Positions 7,293-17,353 are shown, counted from the first letter of the stretch. The stretch: 30,329 nt of DNA from JAEUIE01 sp035430005 (GCA_035430005.1 DAOMFV010000059.1:1-30329); one strand, 5' to 3'. Program-made: numbers and translations. Notes: generated by a model not told the origin, from the letters alone.

Positions 7293-10200
7293 ATGAACAA
7301 GCAACCACCTTCGTCAACCAACACCGAACCAGGATTGAATGAAGCCACGGTTCAGATCATCTCTGATCAGTCGGACATTTCGGATCAGCCCACGATAGCT
7401 GGCACGAGTGAAGCAAAGCCCGATGTCATTTTGGACAAGCTGCCGACCTTGCCGGGTTACTCGATCACAGGGGTGCTGGGGCGTGGCGGTATGGGCGTGG
7501 TCTACGAAGCTCTTCAGCGACCACTTAATCGACCTGTTGCCCTCAAGATGATCATCTCCGGCGAACATGCCGGCGCGGAAGATCGACTGCGCTTCCTGGC
7601 TGAAGCGGAGAGTATCGCCAAGATTCAGCATCCGGGCATCGTGCAACTCTATGAGTTTGGCAGCCACGAGGGACATCCGTACTTTGCCCTGGAATATGTG
7701 ACTGGCGGCACGCTGGAGAAGAAGCTAAGCGGCACGCCACTACCTCCACGGGAAGCAGCAATCCTCATCGAGAAGCTGGCCAGGGCCATGCAGGCTGCCC
7801 ATGATCTGGGTATTGTGCATCGGGATTTGAAGCCAGCCAATATACTGCTTACTCCTGCCGGGGAACCCAAGATTACCGACTTCGGTCTCGCCAAGAGCGG
7901 CGGCAGTAACCTGACCGCCACGGGAGCGATTCTGGGAACGCCCAGTTATATGGCACCTGAACAGGCAGATGGGCAAAAGACCGTAGGAGCACTGGCCGAT
8001 TTGTATGCACTGGGTGCCATCTTGTATGAATGCTTGACTGGAAGGCCGCCTTTCAAGGGGCCGACGCATGTGGATACGATCTTGCAGGTGGTGAATAATG
8101 AGCCGGTGAGTGTACGCAATCTTCAGGCAACCACACCACAGGATTTGGAGACGATTTGCCATAAGTCTCTGGCGAAAGAGCCTGCCAAACGTTATGCCAC
8201 GATGAGTGCGCTGGCTGAGGATTTACGACGTTACTTGCACAATGAGCCGATTGATGCACGGCCGGTGGGTCGGGTGGAGAAGGCATGGCGATGGTGTCGC
8301 AGGAATCCCTTGATAGCGGGGCTGGTGGGGTCACTCACGCTTTTGTTGCTGACAGTAGCCATTGCTTCTCTTCTCCTAAGTGTTTACGTTCAAGGGAAGA
8401 ACAGCGATCTGAACGATGCCATCGAATTGTCACAGAAGAACGAGCATAAAGCCCAGAACGCCGCAGAAGTGGCGAAACGGGAACGGGATAAGTCAAAAGC
8501 ACTGTTGTCCCGGCAGTATTCCGCTAATGCATCGCGGCAGATCGAGGAGGGAGACCCGACTGGAGCGTTGCTGTGGACCGCTCAGGCTATCAAGGAGACC
8601 GATGGCGATCCGGAGCAGGAACGCCTGCATCGGATTCAATTCAATGAACTGCTGAAACGGCAACCTAGGCCGCTTGGCACCTGGGAAATACGCATCGATC
8701 CTGAGCAACCCTCCCGCCTGAATAATTCGCATTCTGCCTTCTTCAGTGCCGACGGGCGGATTGCGATGATACCAAGCAAGAATGAAGTCGTGGTGCTGGA
8801 TTTGATCGCTGGAAAACAGTTGCCCCATCCCGCGCTGCCAAAAGGAACATTGATCAACGATGCGGTGATGAGCAGGGACGGAAAGACGATCTATGCACTG
8901 GTTCAATTGCAGGACGAGTACCATGATAAGGTCAACTTGCTTCCTGGCATGTTTGGGACTGCCGGCGCTCTGCAAGGAGCGATTCAGGATAGCTTGCAGC
9001 ATGGAGTCAGCGTACTTTTCTCCCACTCGGTTTTGATGGGGTGGGATACACTCTCGGGCAGGACTGTGTTCCAGTCTCAGTTTGTCCCCAAACAACCTAA
9101 TGGCGTGTCGTTACAGCTAAGTCGCAACGGCAAAAGAATACTGGCTGGCGCTACTGTCTATGACACAACTACGGGGAAAATGAAGTCCGCATTTCAGCTT
9201 CCCGAGCGAGAGAATAGTTTCTACTGTCTGAATCATGACGGAAGTGAAGTCATGGTTTGTTCAGTGAATTATCGTCAGAAGGAAAACACTACGACGGCTA
9301 CCTGCGGCCTCTGGGATGTCGATCAGGGCCGATGGAAAAGTCATCCCATCAAAGTGCAGGGCGACTATCAGGATTCTGGATTCACGGAAGATGGAACGCC
9401 AGTTCTGGTTTGTGGATCGGAGTATCGTGAGAACGAGGAATCATTTATCGACGTCTGGAACCTGCGCACCGGCCAGCGGATCATGGGGAAGGTCTATTGT
9501 AAGACCAGGCAAGGAAAGAATACCAGTGCGTATCAAGCCAGGCTCAGTCCGGACAAAGCCAGAATATTACTAAAGGGGTCTCAAGCATTTAGCTTATGGG
9601 ACATCGCCGGCAAGAAGATGTTGTTTGAAGGAAATTTCGATGAGCTGGACCGGGACAGCACCGAGCACCTGGCAACATACAACGATGTTTTTCTGGCGTC
9701 AAGTAGGAAAGGAACCATTGATCTCTTTGATCTGACAAGCAAGAAGAAACTGATGAGCACGATTCGAAATCGGAGCAAGGTTTCGTTTGCGGGCTTTTCT
9801 CCTTACGGTAATGTGATCGCGCTGGCAGATGACCTCGGCACTGTTGAACTGATTCAAACTATGGATTATGGCACGAGCAGCGACGGAACCGACACTTGGA
9901 ACAGTTGCACATACCGAACTGTAGCGAAAATATCCCATTCGGCTCAAGTGCATCACGTTGAATTCGCATTTGGCGGCAGATATTTGATGACGTTCATGAG
10001 GTCGCAGAGTGATCTGCCGCGATGCGTTCTATGGGATTTAGCGAGCTTGCCCTATCAAACAACTCCTTTGCGTCGCACCCTTGAGCAGAGTGAGCGACTA
10101 GGACGTCTTTTCCAAAACAGCGATTTCGCACTGTACGTCTATGACTCATCGCTGGAGGTGCTCGATATTATCGGCGGAAAGAGTAGATATTCCATCCAAG

Positions 10201-12215
10201 TCGATGAAGAAATGAATCGCAGCCGCAATCAATGGAATCCACGCACACCCATTTCACTTCAGCCGCACCCAAGCACCAATGATGTCAGGATCAGTCCCGA
10301 TCAGAAGCACTGCCTACTGCTTCGTGGCAATGTCGGCGAGACTAGGTACTTCCAAGTGCAAAGCTGTTCACTTTTCCTTTGTTCGTTGCAGAAACCCGAC
10401 GAGATATTCGAACTCGCACGTCATCCCAAGGGAAGCACCACGTCAGCCTGTTTTAGCGATGATGGAAAATATTGTTCAGCATCATTCACCATAGAAGGTA
10501 ATCAACAGCACTACACTTACATTTATTTGTGGGACGTATTCAGTGGAAAACAGATAGGCTCCCGGATTCGCATCGATGACAGTAGGGCCTGGTGTCGATT
10601 TTCCGGTAACTCACAAGAACTTATGGTGTTTTACCATGATGCAATGAATGGCAACTCAAACATTCGTTATTTTCAGTCATCAAATGCACAGGAAATACTG
10701 CGAAAACGTTCATCCTTTGAGTTAGCGTATACGTTATATCAAATTAACTCGCCACCTTCGTTGTTCCTCACAGGCCTATTTGCGATAAGAACAACTCTCT
10801 GGAACGAGCATCATCTGGAAAAACCAAACTTGGTAATCCACTACGACTGCAACTCCTTCAACTTTTCGCCGGACGGCAAACAACTGGCAACCGCGCGAGG
10901 CAATCGCTGGGATGACAAGGCTGGAGAAGCACGCGTTTGGGATGTAGAGAATGGTTTGCCATTATCACCGGTGATTCGGTATCGACGGCCGTTTGACAAG
11001 GTTTGCCTGCTCGACGGCAAACCATTGCTTCTGACTGTCAGCAATGAAGAAACTGCGAACAGGCAACAACTGATCTTATGGAGCGTATCAACCGGGCAGA
11101 TGATTGTTCCTCCCTATTCGACGAGCAGTACGATTCTCGATCTTCAGTATGATGTCAAAACCAATTCAGTTGTCATTCTTTTCGAGGGGGGAAGTGTGGC
11201 TCGATGGGAGATTCGCGAAAGCGTCATTTCCGCAGCACAGGCGATTGAGGTAGCGGAGGCCATTTCCGGCACAAGGATTGATGCAACCGGTTCAATTCAG
11301 GCGCTTTCAAGCGAATCGCAAGCTGAGAAGATTCGTCAGGCGCGAAACACGTTGCCTGAGTACGCGAATTCCACCAAAGCCAGTCAAATCGCCTGGTACA
11401 CCGAGGCACTGGAGAAGGATGTTTCAACCGAGCTCAAGCTGTCGTACCTCAGCCGTCTCATTCAGTTGGAGCCGGAATCGGTCGATTACCGGACCAAACA
11501 CACCCTGTGCCTAGTTGAATCGGGCAAGTTTGCTGAAGCAGTTGATGGGTACACTTGGCTGATTGAGCGTAAGGTCGATCTACAGAAGTCTTTGATTGCA
11601 CGCGGGCTACTGCATGCCAATGATATCTTCTCGGCGAATCTGGAGAAGAAGCCGGAGGAGGCAAGAAGGCATCTCAACCTTGGCCTGAACGATTTGGAGC
11701 AATCGCTGAAACTGGGGCCGATACCACAAGAATCGCATGTGGCAGTTCACTGGATGAATTGGGGCGTGCTGCTGGATCGTCATGCGGGTGAGCAACGCTG
11801 GACTCGGTGCAGGCAACTGGAAGACCAACTGGCAAAGAGTGACAGCAATTATCGTGAATCGGAGGTTATGGCATTGGCCGTTCTTCGAGCCGGAAAAGTC
11901 ATGGAAGCTAAGGGAATCATTGAGAAAACGATCGAGCGGTATGCAGCCAGTGTCAAAGGCATTGATGACGCGAGCCGGTACATGCCTCGGTATGGCGTTG
12001 ATCTGATAACCCCAGTGATCAAGGAAGTGTGGGGCAACTATCACCCGAATGACCTGCTGGTCAAAGCATTGATTGAAATGAGGCTAGGACAACATGAGGA
12101 AGCCAGAAAGGCTGTCAAGCTGCTACGCATCCTGCTATTGAATCCCGCTCATCGCGGGCTGAACCTTACGGAACTGAATAGCCTTGTTAAGAGTATCGAC
12201 CTGACGATCAATTAG
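7293..12215 (+). CDS. Ser/Thr protein kinase with beta-propeller and TPR-like C-terminal region
   Basis: A 1640-residue membrane kinase. The kinase domain spans about 53-320: LGRGGMGVVYEA Gly-rich loop, VALKM lysine (K85), HRDLKPAN (176-183), DFGLA (196-200), GTPSYMAPEQ. One membrane helix follows (about 340-364, rich in Leu/Val/Ile), then a coiled-coil-prone stretch. Residues from about 460 to 1270 contain repeated propeller-type units (LSRNGKRILAG, LSPDKARILLKG, FSPYGNVIALADD, FSDDGKYCSASF, FSPDGKQLATARG) separated by WD- or LWD-ending strands, indicating WD40/PQQ-like propellers. The last 250 residues have TPR-like helices (SYLSRLIQLEPESVDYRTKH). The propeller region is predicted outside the membrane. 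The ATG at 7293 is chosen over a TTG seven codons upstream; neither has a convincing ribosome binding site. The ECF sigma gene 103 bases downstream may be part of the same unit. Confidence 0.9.
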   Translation: MNKQPPSSTNTEPGLNEATVQIISDQSDISDQPTIAGTSEAKPDVILDKLPTLPGYSITGVLGRGGMGVVYEALQRPLNRPVALKMIISGEHAGAEDRLRFLAEAESIAKIQHPGIVQLYEFGSHEGHPYFALEYVTGGTLEKKLSGTPLPPREAAILIEKLARAMQAAHDLGIVHRDLKPANILLTPAGEPKITDFGLAKSGGSNLTATGAILGTPSYMAPEQADGQKTVGALADLYALGAILYECLTGRPPFKGPTHVDTILQVVNNEPVSVRNLQATTPQDLETICHKSLAKEPAKRYATMSALAEDLRRYLHNEPIDARPVGRVEKAWRWCRRNPLIAGLVGSLTLLLLTVAIASLLLSVYVQGKNSDLNDAIELSQKNEHKAQNAAEVAKRERDKSKALLSRQYSANASRQIEEGDPTGALLWTAQAIKETDGDPEQERLHRIQFNELLKRQPRPLGTWEIRIDPEQPSRLNNSHSAFFSADGRIAMIPSKNEVVVLDLIAGKQLPHPALPKGTLINDAVMSRDGKTIYALVQLQDEYHDKVNLLPGMFGTAGALQGAIQDSLQHGVSVLFSHSVLMGWDTLSGRTVFQSQFVPKQPNGVSLQLSRNGKRILAGATVYDTTTGKMKSAFQLPERENSFYCLNHDGSEVMVCSVNYRQKENTTTATCGLWDVDQGRWKSHPIKVQGDYQDSGFTEDGTPVLVCGSEYRENEESFIDVWNLRTGQRIMGKVYCKTRQGKNTSAYQARLSPDKARILLKGSQAFSLWDIAGKKMLFEGNFDELDRDSTEHLATYNDVFLASSRKGTIDLFDLTSKKKLMSTIRNRSKVSFAGFSPYGNVIALADDLGTVELIQTMDYGTSSDGTDTWNSCTYRTVAKISHSAQVHHVEFAFGGRYLMTFMRSQSDLPRCVLWDLASLPYQTTPLRRTLEQSERLGRLFQNSDFALYVYDSSLEVLDIIGGKSRYSIQVDEEMNRSRNQWNPRTPISLQPHPSTNDVRISPDQKHCLLLRGNVGETRYFQVQSCSLFLCSLQKPDEIFELARHPKGSTTSACFSDDGKYCSASFTIEGNQQHYTYIYLWDVFSGKQIGSRIRIDDSRAWCRFSGNSQELMVFYHDAMNGNSNIRYFQSSNAQEILRKRSSFELAYTLYQINSPPSLFLTGLFAIRTTLWNEHHLEKPNLVIHYDCNSFNFSPDGKQLATARGNRWDDKAGEARVWDVENGLPLSPVIRYRRPFDKVCLLDGKPLLLTVSNEETANRQQLILWSVSTGQMIVPPYSTSSTILDLQYDVKTNSVVILFEGGSVARWEIRESVISAAQAIEVAEAISGTRIDATGSIQALSSESQAEKIRQARNTLPEYANSTKASQIAWYTEALEKDVSTELKLSYLSRLIQLEPESVDYRTKHTLCLVESGKFAEAVDGYTWLIERKVDLQKSLIARGLLHANDIFSANLEKKPEEARRHLNLGLNDLEQSLKLGPIPQESHVAVHWMNWGVLLDRHAGEQRWTRCRQLEDQLAKSDSNYRESEVMALAVLRAGKVMEAKGIIEKTIERYAASVKGIDDASRYMPRYGVDLITPVIKEVWGNYHPNDLLVKALIEMRLGQHEEARKAVKLLRILLLNPAHRGLNLTELNSLVKSIDLTIN

Positions 12216-12318
12216 TCATTCGACCTAATCTTCGCAACTGTATCTTGCGCCCTTGCAAATACTTGCGTCTTTGCCCAAACTATGAGCAGTTGTTCATCGT
12301 CGTAAGTAGCAGACGGAT

Positions 12319-12909
12319 ATGAGCGTATCGGCCATGCAGGCAGATCTGGGATTGTTGCAGACTGCCACCACGCCTGCCTCGGCTACGCCGGGGGTCAGCA
12401 TGGGGGATGCTCTGGTGCGCGCCTTTAATGAAGCCCGCGGCGAGCTCGTCGGCACCCTGGTTTACCTTCTCGGCAGCCAGGAAGATGCCAACGACGCGGC
12501 CCAGGAAACCTTTATGAAGTGCTGGCGGAACCTGGATGAGCTCGGTCAGGTGCAGAACCTGCGGGCCTTCATCTTCCGGGTTGCCATGAACACCGCTACC
12601 GACATAAGGCGCAGCGCCTGGCGACGGAAAGCCAAACCGATGGGTGAGGAAGAGATGTACGCAGCTCCCGCCAGTACCGAGTGCGACAACCTGGAACAAC
12701 AGGAACAAGTACAGCGTGTCCGTCGGGCGATTCGGACACTGAGGGTGGAAGAGCAAGAGATATTCCTTCTGAGAGAGAATGGCGAGATGACCTACGAGCA
12801 GATCGCCGAGATTCGATCCGTGCCTGTGGGCACCGTGAAAACCCAGATGCGGACCGCACTACAGAAGCTCCGCAAGATTTTGGAAGAAGAGCCGGGAGGT
12901 ATTCAATGA
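12319..12909 (+). CDS. ECF-family RNA polymerase sigma factor
   Basis: A 196-residue ECF sigma factor. Region 2 is at about 32-100 (ARGELVGTLVYLLGSQEDAN, then DAAQETFMKCWRNL and LRAFIFRVAMNTATDIRR); region 4 is at about 135-190 (RTLRVEEQEIFLLRENGEMT, then YEQIAEIRSVPVGTVKTQMR with the helix-turn-helix). Its TGA stop overlaps the ATGATG start of the zinc-finger/macroglobulin protein, the classic coupled layout of a sigma factor and its anti-sigma partner. It should control genes responding to whatever that membrane protein senses. The leading 28 residues, rich in Ala/Thr/Ser, may be a disordered lead; a second Met at residue 28 is an alternative start. Confidence 0.92.
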   Translation: MSVSAMQADLGLLQTATTPASATPGVSMGDALVRAFNEARGELVGTLVYLLGSQEDANDAAQETFMKCWRNLDELGQVQNLRAFIFRVAMNTATDIRRSAWRRKAKPMGEEEMYAAPASTECDNLEQQEQVQRVRRAIRTLRVEEQEIFLLRENGEMTYEQIAEIRSVPVGTVKTQMRTALQKLRKILEEEPGGIQ

Positions 12910-15900
12910 TGACGTGCCAAAGCTGTTCAGAACAGCTGCTCGAGTACGTCTATGGCTTGCTCGATAGCAGCGATTCTGTGGAAGCAGTGACGCTGACGGA
13001 ACTGCGCGCCCATCTGGAAACGTGCCCCCAGTGCCAGGCTGCGTATGAACGAGCCAAGAAGCAGCAGAGCCTTCTCGGCCAGGCCAGCCGGGTGAAGACC
13101 GACCTGACGTTCGTCGCCCCCAAAGTGGAACCACGCCGGACTGCTCTTGTTCGACAACGATCCAGTACTGTTTCCTGGTATGCCACCGCTGCGAGCCTGC
13201 TGGTGGGCTTCCTAGCAATCACCGGTTCCGCCTATTGGTGGGGCAAGACCACCCGGTGGCAGGCCATCGAAGAAGCGCGGATCAATCTCGAAACCGTTAA
13301 GGCCCAGCCTGCGCCGGATGCCCATCTCGCTGACCCTCTCCAGCAGCAATTGGCCAGCCAGCTTTCGACCGTGGAGTTACTCAAGAAATCACTCATAGCG
13401 AAGGAAACGTTGACCGAGAAGGAGCTTCTGGCCAGCACAAGCTATCAGCAAGTGCTGGCACCTTCCAATGTCGAAGCCAGCAACGATGCTCCGATGGTCA
13501 TCGTGAACCAAACACTCACCGAACAGCCTGCACCGATCAATGAAGTAGCTAACAAGCTGACTGATACCAGCACGCAAAATACGATGACACAGCAATATCG
13601 CCGTTCTGGACTGAACTCCAACAAATACCTCTATACGGTACCGTCCATTGCGTTTGACGGTGCCAACCAAGCCACTAACAGGAAGTTTAATAACGAAGTC
13701 TCGCAAGACATTGCCAACAACGTGCTCGGTTACAAGATCAACCATCCGATTACGGTCTTACAGGCAGAGTTAGCAGCCCATTTGTGTACCGATAAGCCGC
13801 TCTATCAGCCGGGAGAAGAGGTCTTCTTCCGTGGTCTGGCTCTCGACAAGGCTAACTTTACTCCAATCAAAGACGAGCTGGAGTTTACCTTCGCATTGAC
13901 CGCCCCAGGTATGGACAGGCCACTCAAAAAGGTGGCGAAGGTAGCTCACGTCATCGATCCGGCCACCAGGCAGCTCATGAAGGATTTGAATGGCAAGACG
14001 ATCCAGGCTATCGGCTGCGATTCGTTTCCACTGCCACTCAACATGCCGCTGGGCGAAAGCACCTTGACTCTCACTGAGAAGAATAACCGGTTCCCGCAAC
14101 AGACGGTCAAGTTCATGGTCAACAGCCTGACTGCTCCAAAGTTCGACAAGCAGTTACAGTTCACCCGTGCCTCCTACGCTCCCGGCGACGAGGTAACTCT
14201 CACTGGCAAGATCAAGCTACCCGGCCAGCAACCGTGGAGAAACGGTTCCATCAAGGCTGACATCCAGATCGATGGCGAGAAGTACGACGCCCAGGGGAAC
14301 AAGACTCAAGTTGACCTGACCACCAGCACCGATAGTGCGGGCAACGTGAACCTTGCCTTCCGCCTACCCAAGGTGATTCAGCAGGGACAGGGCACGCTGT
14401 CGCTCAACCTTCAGGGTGCTGACGGCCAGGAAACCTGGTCGCATCCGCTACGAATCGAGACCGGATTGGTGATGATCGATGCCTACCCCGAAGGAGGCGA
14501 CCTGATTGCCGGCGCTCCGAACACTCTCTACTTCCAGATGCGGAACCAATTTGGCGAAGCAGTCGATGGCGAGGTGGAACTGCTCGACAGCAAGCAGAAG
14601 CCGATGGTGACAATGTCGACTTTCCATGACGAGAGCGAAGCCAAAGCTTCCCGAGGCATGGGGTCGCTCAGTTTCACCCCACAAGCTCACGAAAACTACT
14701 CGCTTCGACTGAAGAAACCTGCCGGCACTCAGGATAAGACGATGCTGCCCGCCGCCAAGTCATCAGGAGTGGCCATGCATATCGAACCAAGTGTGATGCC
14801 CGCCGGCGCTCCGTTACAGGTGGAACTCAGCAACATGGGTCAGGCTCGCACGCTGGCAGTCTCGGTTTATTGCCGGGGTGTGCTGATCGCTCTTGATCGC
14901 CTGAATATGGAAGCCAACATTACGCAGCGCACCATCATTGATGCCATCAAACCGCTGGGCGGCGTCTACCGTATTACCGTCGCAGAGATCGTATCTCAGA
15001 ATAACGCCTGGCAGGTAGTACCGCTGGCGGAACGGTTGGTCTATCGCCAACCGAACAGGCAGTTACAACTCGGCCTGAAGGCTGAACAGGTTCCCGGCAA
15101 GCAGCTTCAGTTGCAGATTGACGCGAAGACCGAGGCAAACCAGCCCAGTGCCGCATACATCACCATCTGCGGCGTTAATCAATCACTGTTGCAACTGGCG
15201 GAAGCGACGACGACCCGTCGGCTGCCGGCCCACTTCCTCCTGGCCGGCGAAGTTCGACAGCCTGAGGATCTGGAGTTTGCCGATTTCTTCCTCAGCGGGC
15301 ATCGCAGCGCCGGTCAGGCTCTTGATCTACTCCTGGGCGTGCAGGGCTGGCGACGGTTCAAGGAAGTCGATTCCCCCGCTGTACTGGATCAACTAAAGAA
15401 TCGAGAGATGCAGCAGACAACAACCGACTCGCTGCCGATCCGCTACTACGACAACCGGGACGGGATGGTCGAGATCGTTCGCCGGAAAGTGAAGGAGATA
15501 GTCGAGAAGTCGCCGGAACAGCAGAAGTTGATCGAAGCGGAGAAAGTTGTCGTCGAGCTGAATGCACAAGTCGAAACACGAAAGAACAGGCAAACCGGCG
15601 ATACCGTCAAACGGCGCCTTGAACTTGCCACTGCTGAAACACAGTTCAAGCAATCGCAAGAGCTATGGCGGCAGTTTATGACCTGGTTCTACCTGGGCAC
15701 CGCCGCGGTACTGGGCGTGCTCAGCATCGCCGGGATTATCGCTCTCCTGGCCCGCCGGGCAACGCTGCCCTGGCATCTGGCCGGTACTCTCGGCACCTTT
15801 GGTGTGTTGGGGCTGATCGGAACCGCTCTACTTTGGCATCAGCAACCAGAATCTGCGCAGAGGATTCCAAGCAGAATCGAACAACCTGCTGTCACCGTGG

Positions 15901-17252
15901 CTCCCAACACGGATGGCAAAGACCCCAAACCCGCTGACACGGCATCTGGTGTCGCCAAAAGCAAAGCGCCTGCGCCCCCTGCCGCTCGACATGGTACCGC
16001 TGAACCGCCAGGATCGATCATGAAGGATACGAACTCTGTCAAACTAACAATGGATGCTTCCGGCGATAAGAGGAACGAAGACCGTAAGCAGGCTTCCAGT
16101 GACGGTATCGCCAAAAGAAAAGAACCTGCCATAGCGGCACCGCCTCAGGTACTGGGGAAGATTAATGTTCCCGGTAATTCAGACACCCAAAACGGACAGC
16201 GAGACCGATCATCCAAGAGTCAGACAGCTTCCGGCAAGCAGCAAACGCAACTTCAGAATGATCAGCAACGCAGGAACAGATTGATACCTCCGACAACTTC
16301 TTCTCAGGCCTATGATGCAGGCAAGGCTGGCATCAAAGGACTGAACCAAAAGGAGGCAGGGGAAGAAAAGAAATACCTTCAACCACCGAGTCCTACGACA
16401 GGCAGCATTAAAAGCATGGGTGACGCAGCAACTCGACCCGGATTTGCCGGCGGCTTGGGTGGTGGTGGTCTGGGTGGTGGTGGCCTGGAAAAGTCAACAT
16501 CCAGCGCCTCTGCATCGGACAAAACCAGCAAGGATAGTGTCAAAGAGACTTTCAAGAAGAACGACGCGGAGAAATTTGACGAAGATGCTCGTCTACAGAA
16601 CAGCTTTCATCTCCGTGAGTACAGTTGGAAAGCGGAGGCGAAGCCTGTCGGCATCACTCAAGCAACGGCTGTCTGGAGCAAAACCGTCTACTGGCATCCA
16701 CTGGAACTGGTGCCTGGCAGCGGCAAGCTGGAGTTACCAATTGACCTGCCCCCCAACGAAGGTGTCTATCACTTTGAAGTCTTCGGCCATGATGGCGAGG
16801 GACGACTAGGGGCAGCCTCGATTGACGTCCCCGCGCCTGTGCAGTCAGTCTCGCTACAGACAAAGTTATCCAAGAATAAGGCCAAAGTGGGAGATGTGAT
16901 CCAGCTTGAATGCCAGGTGCAGAACCTTTCCACCCGACGACAACCCCAGATCATTGCCAGGGTGCAACTACCCGAAGGAACGAACCTGCCCCCAAGCCTG
17001 AAGCAACTCCGTTTCGCCGCCAAGGCCGCCCCATCGGACGATTCTGCGGAGCCAACTCGCTGGTCCGTGCAAGGCCGTGAACTAACCTTGATCTGGGCAG
17101 AGATGGCTGCAGGGCAACGGGCAAAGCTGTCGATTGATTTGATTTGCAATAAGCCGGCCGAAACAACGACGGGCATGTCGAAAGCCTTCCTGGAGAATCA
17201 GGAGTCGGATGCGGCGGTGGTACCGGGATTGAGTTTGAAAATCAGCAAGTAG
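12906..17252 (+). CDS. Membrane anti-sigma factor fused to alpha-2-macroglobulin-like (MG) domains
   Basis: A 1448-residue protein. Residues 1-50 form an anti-sigma zinc-binding domain: C4 and C7, then H36-x3-C40-x2-C43 (HLETCPQC). A first membrane helix (about 91-112) leads to a large exported part. From about 285 an MG2-like domain appears (LCTDKPLYQPGEEVFFRGLA), more beta-sandwich segments follow, then SGHRSAGQALDLLLGVQGWRRF, a motif familiar from MG2-domain proteins of Bacteroidetes. Two further helices (about 925-948 and 956-978) are followed by a low-complexity linker with GGLGGGGLGGGGLE, an A2M-type segment (WSKTVYWHPLELVPGSGKLE, about 1255) and a final Ig-like domain. No thioester motif (GCGEQ) is present. 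The first ATG overlaps the sigma stop; the open frame extends 75 codons upstream but that part is an overlap artefact. Predicted to hold the sigma factor at the membrane. Confidence 0.82.
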   Translation: MMTCQSCSEQLLEYVYGLLDSSDSVEAVTLTELRAHLETCPQCQAAYERAKKQQSLLGQASRVKTDLTFVAPKVEPRRTALVRQRSSTVSWYATAASLLVGFLAITGSAYWWGKTTRWQAIEEARINLETVKAQPAPDAHLADPLQQQLASQLSTVELLKKSLIAKETLTEKELLASTSYQQVLAPSNVEASNDAPMVIVNQTLTEQPAPINEVANKLTDTSTQNTMTQQYRRSGLNSNKYLYTVPSIAFDGANQATNRKFNNEVSQDIANNVLGYKINHPITVLQAELAAHLCTDKPLYQPGEEVFFRGLALDKANFTPIKDELEFTFALTAPGMDRPLKKVAKVAHVIDPATRQLMKDLNGKTIQAIGCDSFPLPLNMPLGESTLTLTEKNNRFPQQTVKFMVNSLTAPKFDKQLQFTRASYAPGDEVTLTGKIKLPGQQPWRNGSIKADIQIDGEKYDAQGNKTQVDLTTSTDSAGNVNLAFRLPKVIQQGQGTLSLNLQGADGQETWSHPLRIETGLVMIDAYPEGGDLIAGAPNTLYFQMRNQFGEAVDGEVELLDSKQKPMVTMSTFHDESEAKASRGMGSLSFTPQAHENYSLRLKKPAGTQDKTMLPAAKSSGVAMHIEPSVMPAGAPLQVELSNMGQARTLAVSVYCRGVLIALDRLNMEANITQRTIIDAIKPLGGVYRITVAEIVSQNNAWQVVPLAERLVYRQPNRQLQLGLKAEQVPGKQLQLQIDAKTEANQPSAAYITICGVNQSLLQLAEATTTRRLPAHFLLAGEVRQPEDLEFADFFLSGHRSAGQALDLLLGVQGWRRFKEVDSPAVLDQLKNREMQQTTTDSLPIRYYDNRDGMVEIVRRKVKEIVEKSPEQQKLIEAEKVVVELNAQVETRKNRQTGDTVKRRLELATAETQFKQSQELWRQFMTWFYLGTAAVLGVLSIAGIIALLARRATLPWHLAGTLGTFGVLGLIGTALLWHQQPESAQRIPSRIEQPAVTVAPNTDGKDPKPADTASGVAKSKAPAPPAARHGTAEPPGSIMKDTNSVKLTMDASGDKRNEDRKQASSDGIAKRKEPAIAAPPQVLGKINVPGNSDTQNGQRDRSSKSQTASGKQQTQLQNDQQRRNRLIPPTTSSQAYDAGKAGIKGLNQKEAGEEKKYLQPPSPTTGSIKSMGDAATRPGFAGGLGGGGLGGGGLEKSTSSASASDKTSKDSVKETFKKNDAEKFDEDARLQNSFHLREYSWKAEAKPVGITQATAVWSKTVYWHPLELVPGSGKLELPIDLPPNEGVYHFEVFGHDGEGRLGAASIDVPAPVQSVSLQTKLSKNKAKVGDVIQLECQVQNLSTRRQPQIIARVQLPEGTNLPPSLKQLRFAAKAAPSDDSAEPTRWSVQGRELTLIWAEMAAGQRAKLSIDLICNKPAETTTGMSKAFLENQESDAAVVPGLSLKISK

Positions 17253-17260
17253 AGAGTTGC

Positions 17261-17279
17261 CATCACGCTCCGCGTGATG
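17261..17279 (+). terminator. 3'-end hairpin of the macroglobulin/anti-sigma gene
   Basis: CATCACGC (17261-17268) pairs with GCGTGATG (17272-17279) around a TCC loop, starting eight bases after the stop codon. There is no T-run, so it may be a 3'-end stabilising or Rho-linked element. It shares the core GCTCCGC with the hairpin after mnmE. Confidence 0.45.
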
Positions 17280-17334
17280 GGGCGGATAGTTGCTGCAAGT
17301 ATCAGAATCCAGGTGTTAAGTTCTGCCTCCGCTT

Positions 17335-17353
17335 CCTCATGCGGAGCATGAGG
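17335..17353 (-). terminator. 3'-end hairpin of mnmE
   Basis: CCTCATGC (17335-17342) pairs with GCATGAGG (17346-17353). Read on the minus strand it gives the core GCTCCGC, as in the hairpin at 17261, and lies six bases after the mnmE stop codon. No T-run follows. Confidence 0.45.

Noticed and set aside
12681..12905. 75-codon upstream extension of the macroglobulin/anti-sigma frame
   Set aside because: It overlaps the sigma gene in another frame; the zinc-finger start at 12906 overlapping the sigma stop is the standard layout.
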